DNA of 64,000 bases, from assembly GCF_964237555.1 (NCBI RefSeq), contig NC_091432.1, positions 40,047,031 to 40,111,030 of the forward strand. The letters run 5' to 3'. A program made the translations under genes and the position numbers. The notes below the pieces were generated by a model. That model was not told where the DNA came from. It made no database searches and was given only the letters and a program-made list of their open reading frames with translations. Shown piece after piece: positions 46,117 to 55,505 of the stretch; position 1 is the first letter of the stretch; every line of letters begins with the position of its first letter. Source of the DNA: Oryctolagus cuniculus. Lineage: Eukaryota > Chordata > Mammalia > Lagomorpha > Leporidae.

Positions 46117-47429
46117 AACCTCACCCAAAAATATATAATAAAGAATTTCACATTAGGGAAATTGTTATTTGATGAACCTGAGAAATACGTGTCTCTCAAG
46201 TGGATCAGGTTATTTGCGACATAGGCAAGTGAAATGGAGAATCAAATCCCCTAAGTGCAATATGAACAATATCCACAAGAGGGCACAAGTACTTCATGCT
46301 GCTCCCAGATAGCACACAGCTGCCTGAATTTGGAGAGTGATTGAGCAACCAAAGTGACCTCAGCAGAGGTTAGAGAGAACCCATTACTAGAAAAGGAGAG
46401 GTCAGTCTATCAAGTGACAGAGATGAAATATCATTTGAGTCACCTGGATGCCGAGCCACCTAATTATACCATTCAAAGCCCAAAGGTAATGAAAACCTGG
46501 AAGGTGAAGACTCTCATTTGGATTGAGGTGACCTCTAGAGGGAGTCAGAGGGCGGGTGTCAGTTTAACCAATTTTACTTTCACATGGGAGTGGTATGGGC
46601 AATTTTCCAACACATTAAATTGGCTGTTGAAAATGTGATCTAACCTGGGGTTTCCTAACTGGCACAGAACAGGGTGGGTGGTGGAGTTTTTAACTAAAAT
46701 AGTGGCTAATCTATTGCTGAAATGTGACTCCTGAGACCATGTTCACCTTATGGGAATTTATTCATTTGAAGACTGACTTTGATTCAAATGCTAGCATGAC
46801 CACCCTCAGGTAATCTTATGCAGATATGCTCATTTTCTATTACACCTTTGACAAGCTTTGGAAAGATACTCCAGAAAACTGGTCCAGAAAAAAGATCAAA
46901 ATGCAAAATTTGAGCATGGTTTCAACTGAGTGTGAATAGCTTTTGGCCCACTGTCAAGTTGAAAATCATAAATCGAACCATTGTAAGTTGGAGATCATCT
47001 GTATCAAATTTACCTTTAGAAACAAAGGTATGGAATGAGACTTATGGAAAACTTGCTTCAGATTCACCTTGGGGAAAGTGACTAAATTTTTAAATCTGAG
47101 GTTCTATAAGAGATTTCTGAGGAAATGTTTTGACATCTGCATTTTTCACAAAACCTTAGTTGATTCTTTTCTTTTTTTTTAAAAAAAAAATTATGTAAGG
47201 TATACAAATTTCATGTATTTTCTGTGTGCAAATTCAGATTCTTTCCATATGCAGTGATACTAGAGGACAAAGTGTGACGTCATTTGGGACAACTGGGCAG
47301 TGTGTATGTCAGGTGCTTTAGTTGAGTCAGGCTCCAGAGTGCAACTGAGTCACCTATTTCCTCGAATACAAACACACGTTGTTTATCAAGCAAGCAAGTC
47401 TACCCTGTGGGAAGCGTCCCATTTCATCA
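46117..47429. other. Mostly unique sequence
   Basis: No gene is seen. It includes a DNA-transposon end at about 46931-47002 and an L1-like tail phrase near 47165-47235 ('aaggtatacaaatttcatg'). Confidence 0.4.
46931..47002 (+). mobile_element. DNA transposon end (Tigger-like, tentative)
   Basis: 'gtgaatagcttttggccca', 'gttgaaaatcataaatcgaa' and 'ccattgtaagttggagatca' resemble the terminus of a mammalian DNA transposon ending '...gtaagtcggggaccatctgta'. The family name is from memory. Confidence 0.5.
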
Positions 47430-47590
47430 CTAACTGTGGTAAGCATTGTATATGCATTATTGTGTTTTGATGTCCACAACATTAATGAAGAAGATATTGC
47501 TTTTCCATTTTACATATGACAGTGAAAAATGCTTCAGAGAGGCTAAGAGACTCATCTACAGTCATGCATTTAGAAAGCAATCAAACCATG
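47430..47590 (-). mobile_element. MIR, minus strand
   Basis: 'ttgatgtccacaacattaat', 'gcttttccattttacatatg', 'cagagaggctaagagactca' follow the antisense MIR core. Confidence 0.65.
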
Positions 47591-48724
47591 GTGAGAGGCA
47601 AATTCTATTTGGCTGAGAAGGAGATGAGATGGGGAAGCAATTACACAATAATGGATCCCGTGCATGAATTTCCTCCTTGTGTGTTAATCCTCATCTATTG
47701 GACTAGCTGTCAGAAATTGCCCACAGCAACTTGAAATCTACAATATTAATACGTTCACCCTATATCTTGAGATCTGACCTCCAGAGTTACACAAAGAAAC
47801 AACTAATCTCTGACTTACAACATGAACTCTCTTGTAAAACATTAACTCCTGCATCATCCTGACAGAGGGGATTCTTCCCCTTGGAAAAAAATCCTTGGTT
47901 TGCCCTTGTAAAAACTCATGTTTTTAATACATTGTTTTGGCTTACAGACTTTATAAACTATGGAGCTCAACATTTAAAGTCAAAAGGAGGTCAGGCACAT
48001 CGTTTCTACCAAAAATAATGTGAGACAAAAATCCAAGAAACATTATAATAGGTATTTAGGTTTCTCTAAAGAATTACATTTCATACTAGTGAGAGAGTAG
48101 TCATGAAATATTCTAGCATAAAAATGAAGCATGGTTTTATTTTCTCTTCAGTAATTTTGGATGTTCCTATTAAATAAAGAAAGCAGTATTTTGGTAAACT
48201 GTATTTCATTCAAGCAGTATGCATCTAAATATGTCAGCTTAGAGATCAAATCCAGATTTCTACTTCTTTTATATATAATGCTGGTCTGCTTCACATACGT
48301 GAGAATGAAGCAACAGACACACAAAATATTAACCCTTCAATTCAAAGAATTTATAGAAAATTCTTCTGAAAGCCATAATGATGTTAACAAAAGTAAAGGT
48401 AATTTACAGCATTATCAGGTAGCATGTTTTAATTTTTAACTTATGAACTACTATGTTATAAAGAATGAATGAATACATATTTGTTGAAAATAAATGTATG
48501 TGTCCAGACTAACACATCAAAGAATAGAGGTATTTTCTCTGCTCTACAATGGTTCCTCTTTATCTTATTAATGTCATGTTGCTTAATTTACTTCCTCTAT
48601 ATAGATTAATGAGAATTCCCAAACAATTTCCCAGTTAAATTTTCATTTTAGCATTTTATCCAAGACTTATATGCCAAGGTGTCAAAGAACAAAGTCATAT
48701 AAATGGAAACTTAAAAAATCCTAT
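47591..48724. other. AT-rich unique sequence
   Basis: No gene or clear repeat is visible. Confidence 0.4.
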
Positions 48725-48741
48725 AGAATCAAGGAAATTGG

Positions 48742-49227
48742 GGGCCGGTGCTGTGGCGCAGTGGGTTAAAGCCGCAGCCTGCAGCGCCAGCATCCCACAT
48801 GGGAGCCAGTTCGAGTCCTGGCTGCTCCTTTTCCGATCCAGCTCTCTGCTATGGCCTGGGAAAGCAGTAGAAGATGGCCCGGGCCGGCACCATGGCTTAC
48901 TTGGTTAATCCTCTGCCTGCGGCGCCAGCATCCCATAGGGGCACCAGGTTTCAGTCCTAGTTGCTCCTCTTCCAGTCCAGCTATCTGCTGTGGCCCAGAA
49001 AGGCAATGGAGGATGGTCCAACTCCTTGGGCCCCTGCACCGGCATGGGAGACTTGAAGGAAGCTCCTGGCTCCTGGCTTTGGATCAGTTCAGCTCTGGCT
49101 GTTGCAGTCATTTGGGGAGTAAATCAGTGGAACGGAAGACCTCTCTCTCTCTCTCTCTCTCTCTGCCTATCCTTCTCTCTCTGTGTAACTCTGACTTTAA
49201 AATAAATAAAATAATTCTTTAAAAAAA
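48742..49227 (+). mobile_element. Dimeric (composite) CSINE
   Basis: A first CSINE head and body (48742-48878: 'gggccggtgctgtggcgcag' to 'cagtagaagatggccc') breaks off after about 137 bases. A second complete CSINE with a different, younger-type head follows ('gggccggcaccatggctta', about 48879-49227). The missing 3' part of the first unit is not found downstream. The whole composite is bracketed by one imperfect 17-bp repeat: 'agaatcaaggaaattgg' (48725-48741) and 'agaattagggaaagtgg' (49228-49244), 14 of 17 matching. Confidence 0.88.
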
Positions 49228-49244
49228 AGAATTAGGGAAAGTGG

Positions 49245-49926
49245 AAGCTTCTTAACTCAAAATCTTTCCCCAGTGGACTAATCATAAAAAAGAACTATTA
49301 AAGAAATACACAATATTATTTGGAGTACTATGTAAATGGCAAGAAAATTAGCAAGTTAAACTGGTGTCTACCTACTTATCCAATTTATCTACTGCTGACA
49401 ATGAAAAGAGATTTTTGGTATCTACTTCCAAAATAAGAAGGAAACATTCAATAAACATTTCAAATATCTAAACTGAGTGATTTTAAAAAATTATTGTCAA
49501 GTACAGAGCAAAGGAATGTGTGCAAAATTATATTTTGAGCCAATGTTGAAATGAAGTAAATTGCAAAACCAGATATTATTTGAGAGGTGTAGTTTCTTTA
49601 ATAATCATTTGAAATATAATGGTCTCTTAGCATGAATCTTCTGCAGAATGAAATACTTACTAAGCAGTATAAATTATGAGTGATGAATTTCTATCATGAG
49701 GTTTCAGGTACTGTCAAGGATTGGGGTTTTAGGATGTCGCCCCATGCATTCATCACACATGTTCTCAAAGAGAAAGTTGTAAATGGCTCTGGAATATCCC
49801 AGGTAAGTTTACTGAGAATTTTAGCATCTTTGTTGCCTGTTTTGCAAAGTGGTCCTCTTACATGCCCAAATTGGACTTGAATATGGAAGTCTTTTTAAAC
49901 AGACTACTCTGAACTTTACATTTTTG
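49245..49926. other. Unique sequence, one weak exon-like stretch
   Basis: A 95-base open stretch at 49708-49802 lies between an AG and a consensus donor CAG|GTAAGT. No polypyrimidine tract precedes it and the peptide is not recognised. Confidence 0.3.
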
Positions 49927-49941
49927 CTTGATTTAACTTTA

Positions 49942-50281
49942 TTTTTTTAAAGATTTATTGATTTATTAGAAAGTCAGAGCTACACAGAGAGAGAAGGAGA
50001 TGCAGAGAGAAAGAGAGAGAGGGAATTGTCTTCCATCTGCTGGTTCACTCCCCAATTGGCCACAACAGCCGAAACTGCACCTATTGCCAGGAGCCAGGAG
50101 TTCCCCCTAGGTTTCCCTCGTGGGTGCAGGGACCCAAGGACTTGGGCCATCCTCTGCTGCCCTTCCAGGCCATAGCAGAAAGATAGATTGGAAGTGGAGC
50201 AGCTGGAACACAAACCAGCGCCCATATGGGATGCCAGCACCACAGCCGGCGGCTTTACCTGCTACCTCACAGCACCGGCCC
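49942..50281 (-). mobile_element. CSINE, minus strand, full length
   Basis: Reversed order is complete, with head 'cctcacagcaccggcccc'. The duplication 'cttgatttaacttta' (49927-49941) against 'cttgaattaacttta' (50282-50296) matches at 14 of 15. Confidence 0.94.
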
Positions 50282-50296
50282 CTTGAATTAACTTTA

Positions 50297-50553
50297 AATT
50301 GCTTGGATTTCAGCCCCAGAAGAGCTGGAATTATATGTACTGTTTTGCATGTTACTGCTGCCCAGTAAACAGTATTAAAGTTAATTAATGAATGTGTATA
50401 TTCTAATTAACAACCTCTAATTTGAGTCATGCAGAGAACAGACATGTTGAAGTAGAGCAGAGAGATTCCAGGGAAATTGAATGCTAGGAAATTGAATGAG
50501 CAACATTAAAATTACTTCATTTCTAAAGCTGAACAACTTTGAAGAGGTGGACA

Positions 50554-50585
<32 letters not shown>

Positions 50586-51279
50586 CCCATAGATAATACA
50601 TAGAAAGATTTGGTAAGCCCACTGTAAACATCTAGGTATAAAACTATACAGGATCATGAATTTCATCCCAGATATGAGAGGCAGAGAGTATCTTTGAAAT
50701 ACTTTTTCATTCCCCAGAAGGATTCTAGTAAAGATGTTTTGACACTGACATGATTTCTGATACTTTTGTACAGCTGTGGAAGTTGGCTACTTACTTGGAT
50801 TTAAAGGTTTATTTAATATTTATTTCACTCACTGTCGACATTCTTTTGATTACAATCATTTTACTTCCAGATCCACAGATGTATCATTGCTCATGAATCC
50901 TGCTAAGGATGAAAGATGCCCTATGTAAATTTTTGCTTCCCATCTTGCTTTGAGAAATGGTTCCATGTTTCAGGGTTTTTGACTAACACAAAATCCAGTG
51001 TTGGGCTTGTGCTAGAAAGGATTACTAAGAAGGGAATATATTAAATTTCTTGTAAACATCTGGTCATCTAGAAGAGCATGTATGAAGAACACTTATTACG
51101 TGTTGTTGCATGGCTAATGACAGCAGTGTACAGAGACTTATTTCTTCTGGGATTCTTTCATTAAACTGCTGCAGTAGAGTATAACTGTCTCATTTTTCTC
51201 ATCGTATCCTTCACACCTGGAAGAGAGTGGATACTGAATATATTTCTTTCATCAAGGGATTATGTTTGTTTAAGTCCTT
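50297..51279. other. Unique sequence with a long poly(A)
   Basis: A run of 28 A lies at 50553-50580 without a recognisable retrocopy in front of it. No gene is seen. Confidence 0.4.
50553..50580. repeat. Poly(A) run, 28 nt
   Basis: An uninterrupted A run. The 150 bases to its left match no SINE, L1 or known coding sequence by eye. Confidence 0.9.
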
Positions 51280-51365
51280 CTAGGTGTCCAGTTGAGCACT
51301 GATGATATGGAGCTAAATCAGCTGGTTCTTGTCCTCAAGGAGCTCTCAGATTAGTGAGAGGAATA
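51280..51365 (-). mobile_element. L2 3' end fragment, antisense
   Basis: 'gttgagcactgatgatatgg' followed by 'gttcttgtcctcaaggagct' and 'ctcagattagtgagagg' matches antisense L2 3' terminal text. Confidence 0.6.
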
Positions 51366-51769
51366 CATATCTATGACTATTGTACCAGATAATAATCCTA
51401 CCAGTGTTTGACAAATGCCCAGGTATTAAAGCAACATCAAGGAAGAACATTGAATTCAGATTGAGAGAGATTAAATATTTCTTAAGAAGAATGGTTTTAA
51501 AATTAAGTGTTAGTGAATTCCTAAAAGTTAGCCATATGAAAATGGAGAAATTATTTTGGTTAGAAAAAAATATAAAATTGGGGAGAATGTGTCAAATTGA
51601 TATATGCCTGAGTATTTAGTATTGCATAGTGAGAAATGATTTATCTTTTATTTTTTGTTTTCTTTCTTGATTTTTTTTTTCTATTTTTTTCCTCCGTATT
51701 CCATCCTTAGTATCAAAACCACTAACACTAACAAATACTATTTACAACAGAGGCATTCAGTTATTTTTT
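51366..51769. other. AT-rich unique sequence
   Basis: No gene or clear repeat is visible. Confidence 0.4.
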
Positions 51770-52081
51770 TCCTTATTTTTAAATATTTATTTATTTATTT
51801 GAAAGGCAGAATTACAGAGAAAGCGAGGGAGAGACAGAGGAAAAGAGATCTTCCCTCTGCTGGTTCACTCTTCAAACGGCCTCAACATCAGAGCTGCACC
51901 AGGCTGAAGCCAAAGCCAGGGACTCCATTCCCATCTTCCACATGGGTGATGGGGTGATTATCTGTTGCATGTCCAAGCACATTAGCAGGAAGCTGGATTG
52001 GAAGCAGAGCAACCAAAACTTGATATGAGATGCCATCCTTGCAAGTGGTGCCTGAACCTGCTGTGCCACAGCACCAACCCC
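51770..52081 (-). mobile_element. CSINE, minus strand
   Basis: Reversed order: 'atttatttatttatttgaaa', 'gctggttcactcttcaaacg', 'ggaagctggattggaagcag' and head 'gctgtgccacagcaccaacc'. Moderately diverged. Confidence 0.9.
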
Positions 52082-52089
52082 AACACTGT

Positions 52090-52475
52090 GTTCCTTTCTA
52101 AGTGCTTTGTTTGGGCTCAGTTGGGTCTCCTCAAAATTCACATGCTGCAGTTCTAACCACAATACCTGAAAATGTGACTGTATTTGAAGAAAACCTCTTG
52201 AAAGAGTAATCACATTACATAAATCCATTAGCATCAACTCCAATCCAATGTAACTCCTGTCCTTATTGACAGAAGAAATTAGAACACACATACACACGCA
52301 CACACACACGACCTTGTGAAGACAGAGGCCATAGGCAGTTGCCAGCTGAGAGAGAGACCTCAGAAGAAAGTAACTCTGCTGGCACCTTGATTGTGCATTT
52401 CTAGTCTCCAGAACAGTGGGAAAAAAAATTTCTCTTGTTTAAACCACTCACACTGTGGTATTTGTTATGGCAGAT
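52090..52475 (+). mobile_element. MLT1-type LTR (ERVL-MaLR)
   Basis: 'tctcctcaaaattcacatgc', 'aatgtgactgtatttgaaga', 'ctgctggcaccttgattgtg', 'tctccagaacagtgggaaa', 'tctcttgtttaaaccactca' and 'gtatttgttatggcagatcc' follow the LTR in order. A CA-rich expansion lies near 52284-52310. This is a solo non-coding LTR relic. Confidence 0.78.
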
Positions 52476-52517
52476 CCAGCAGACAAATGGAATGAACAAC
52501 ATTATCGTGTCTCTCTC

Positions 52518-52792
52518 TTTTTTTAAGGTTATTTTATTTATTTATGTGAGCTGTAAAGTTACAGAAAGAGGGAAAGACAGAGAGGAAGGTCTTCATCTGC
52601 TGGTTCACTCCCCAAATGGCCAGGAGCCAGGAGCTTCTTCTGGGTCTCCCATGTAGATTCAGGGGCCCCAACACTTGGGTCATCTTCGACTGCTTACCCA
52701 GGCCATAGATGAGAGCTGGATGGGAAGAGGAAGAGCTGGGACATGAACTGGCACCAATATGAGATGCTAAGCCTCCACTTGCAATACTGGCA
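52518..52792 (-). mobile_element. CSINE, minus strand, internally shortened
   Basis: Reversed order: 'ggttattttatttatttatg', 'ggttcactccccaaatggcc' joined directly to 'aggagccaggagcttcttc' (about 40 bases shorter than sisters), 'aggccatagatgagagctgg'. Both flanks carry 'tgtctctctc', so the target was a CT-rich site. Confidence 0.9.
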
Positions 52793-53698
52793 TGTCTCTC
52801 TCTCTCTCTTTTAATGATATAAAAGTAAAATTTCTCACCTAAAAACATCAAAATAAAGATCCTTCCATCACTATTTTATATTATAAAAATGGAACTAGAG
52901 CATTTGGTACATGAACTTCCCCTGAGTCTTGGTGTTGTCTTTGCCTTGATATTTGCGTGTCTCCTTAGACTCCTTTCAGAAATGATATGGTGCCAAATTT
53001 TTATGTAAGCACAAAGCTTGCAAAGTACTTGATAATGTTTCTCAATGATTAGGTTCATTTAATTAAACTTACTGAATAAATTGGGTTCTGGGTTAAATCT
53101 GCACTAAATGTTCTAATTTCATTTCTTAGAAATATTACAAAATCTATTGAGCTGTGTTTTTTTTTTTTTTCCCTTGAAAAAATTGAAGAATCTACTAGGA
53201 AATCTATTCTCAACACTTCACTTCCCTCCACTTGTGTTGAAGAGAGTATACAGTGCAGCATATCATAGGACAGCCAAGAACATTTAATTTCAGACTTTTT
53301 AATGATGGTGAATAGGGAACTAAAAGTGATCACCTCTGATTACATGGAACTAAATGTGATTGGATTCCTTTTAGAAATATGAACCTGATTTTCTGAAATC
53401 AGGAATTGATGGTTTTGGCTAAATTTAGGTCTTTTTCAGAGTATTAAGTTGTATTATTCATTACAGGAATCGAATTACAATCTGGTTCATTCCTTACTTC
53501 CATTTGCATTAGCTATTATTTCAGTTTCCACAGACCTCCAGTAACTATTAAAATAAATATGTTGTGAATGAATTATGCCATCATTGTAAAAACTCAGGAA
53601 ATAGCAGTTTCATTGAAATTCAAAAATAAGCCAAGAAAGAGTTCGTACACTTTCTTCCCATATCTCTAAACTGTCCCTTTCCATAGTTTTTAATCAAT
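52793..53698. other. Unique sequence
   Basis: No gene is seen. A T run of about 15 lies near 53157-53171. Confidence 0.4.
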
Positions 53699-53711
53699 AT
53701 ACAACCAGGCA

Positions 53712-54123
53712 GGGGCTGGTGCTGTGGCATAGTGTGTCACCACCTGTAACACTGGCATCCCATGTGGGTTCCTGTTTGTGTCCTGGCTGCTCCCCACTAA
53801 TAAGCTTGGGAAAGCAGCAGAAGGTTACCAAAATCCTTAGGCCCCTGAACCACGTGAGAGACAGATGGAGTTTCAGGTTCCTGCTTCAGCCTGGTGAACC
53901 AGAAGATTGAAGATCTTCATCTCTCCTTCCCTGCCTCCTCCCCCTCCCCCCTTTCTTCCTCTCCCTCCCCCTGTCCATATCTCCCTCTCCCTCCCCCTGT
54001 CCATATCTCCCTCTCCCTCCCCCTGTCCATATCTCTCTCTCCCTCACCCTCCCTCTCTCTCTCTTCCTCTCTCTCTGTGGCTCTGCCTTTCAAATAAATA
54101 AATAAATAAATCTTTACAAAAAG
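53712..54123 (+). mobile_element. CSINE with a minisatellite in its pyrimidine tract
   Basis: Head 'ggggctggtgctgtggcata', body, then an unusually long pyrimidine tract, then 'gcctttcaaataaataaata'. The tract holds three 26-bp units (53955-54032). The flanking repeat 'atacaaccaggca' (53699-53711) against 'atacaatcaagca' (54124-54136) matches at 11 of 13. Length is about 410, against about 340 for typical copies. Confidence 0.93.
53955..54032. repeat. 26-bp minisatellite, three units
   Basis: Units end in 'ctgtccatat' at exact 26-base spacing (starts of that motif at 53971, 53997, 54023). Units two and three are identical and the first differs by one base. Confidence 0.95.
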
Positions 54124-54171
54124 ATACAATCAAGCAAGCAAAAATTGCTCTATGTATTCAAAGCAAAGGAA

Positions 54172-54501
54172 GGGGCTGGTGTTGTGGCATAGCTGGTAAA
54201 GCCTCTCCCTGTGGTGCAGGCATCCCATATGGGTGCTGATTCGAGTCTTGGCTACTCCATTTTCCTATCCAGCTCCCTGTTAATGTCCTGAGGAAAGCAG
54301 CAGAAGATGGCCCAAGTACTTGGGCCCCTGCCACCTACATGGGAGACCCTGATGAAGTTCCTGGCTCCTGGCCTTGGCCTGGCCCAGCCCCAGCCATTGC
54401 AGCCATCTGGGAGATGAACCAATGTATGGGAGATCTCTCTTTCTCTATCTCCCTCTCTCTCTGTAACTCCCACTTTCAAATAAATAAATGTATTTTTAAA
54501 T
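54172..54501 (+). mobile_element. CSINE, plus strand
   Basis: Head 'ggggctggtgttgtggcata', 'gatggcccaagtacttgggc', tail 'ctttcaaataaataaatgta'. The direct repeat 'aaagcaaaggaa' (54160-54171) against 'aaagcataggaa' (54502-54513) has one mismatch. It lies 49 bases past the preceding CSINE, same orientation. Confidence 0.93.
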
Positions 54502-54513
54502 AAAGCATAGGAA

Positions 54514-55162
54514 ATTTAACTCAGTGAATGGAATACTTAGGTTACGGAAAAGCAAAGAAGTTACACATAGAATGGGTAAGCTACCCAGGTGTGAAAGTCA
54601 TTAGAGAATATCCAGAAATCTTGGAATGGGGTAACAGCAGGGGGAGTCATTGTTACTGGAAATCCAGGTATGGGGTAAAATCAGTAAATATGACCAGCTT
54701 GTCAGGTTGAAACCAAGAGAACGACAGAGCCCTTGCAGTGAAAGAATGAGGTAAATTCCCTCTGTCTTCCCTTCTTCCACTCTCTAGGCTCCAACCAGTG
54801 CTTTTAGAAGGCTGATAGCAAGAATGCCTTGCTAGTGTGACTCAGAGCAGAGCGGGGTATAGATTCGCACATAACATATTTGACCAGCACTCAAAAAGTT
54901 AGATATCATATCATTTTTATGTGATTAAAATTTAAATTTTGAATGTTGGAAAGTACAAGTGGGAGTATAAGACATGGAAATAACAACAGGGGAACTGGAT
55001 GACTGGGGAACTTGGAAAGAGTAGCTAAAAGAAATTTTGGTGCTAGAATGAAAAATGTAGGCAACAAGAAGTAAGAAAATCACATCACGAACAGAAGTAA
55101 CGGCATGGAGTGAGTCACCACATTCATTCAGCCATTCATTAATTCAGTAAACATTCAATAAA
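54514..55162. other. Unique sequence
   Basis: No gene is seen. 'cattcattcagccattcatt' near 55121 is reminiscent of the antisense L2 3' tail but is too short to call. Confidence 0.4.
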
Positions 55163-55505
55163 TGTGTTAGTCCATTCTAACAGAATCCCATGGTGGGGTA
55201 GATTAAAAAACAAACAGTTCTTCAACATGGTCCCAGAGGCTGGGAAGTTTAGGCGCAGCTTTTGTTGGGTGTATGTTAAGAGACCACTTCCTTCTCTGCA
55301 GACAATCAATTTCTTATTTTGTCCTCACTTGGCTGGGAGAGAGATTCTCTCTCTAGGCTTTCTTCTTAATCCCAGTAAAAAAAGGCTCTGCATTCACGAG
55401 CCAATTATCTCCTGAAACTCCAAGTTCCTAATACCATCACATTGGGAGCTAGTATTGCAATGTTATTTCTTTTCAGGGGGATACACATTTTCAGTATATA
55501 TCAGA
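55163..55505 (-). mobile_element. MaLR-type LTR, antisense
   Basis: 'tgtgttagtccattctaaca', 'ggtcccagaggctgggaagt', 'ctgaaactccaagttcctaa', 'taccatcacattgggagct' and 'agggggatacacattttcag' follow an antisense MST/MLT-like LTR, the same general type as at 2.3-3.3 kb but uninterrupted. It is non-coding. Confidence 0.6.

Noticed and set aside
53894..54129. Proline/serine-rich and Glu/Arg/Gly-rich frames
   Set aside because: They are translations of the CT-rich minisatellite in a CSINE.
2275..55505. LTRs at 2.3, 52.1 and 55.2 kb as ends of one provirus
   Set aside because: They differ in type, orientation and divergence, and no gag, pol or env sequence lies between them in a consistent order. 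They are solo LTRs.
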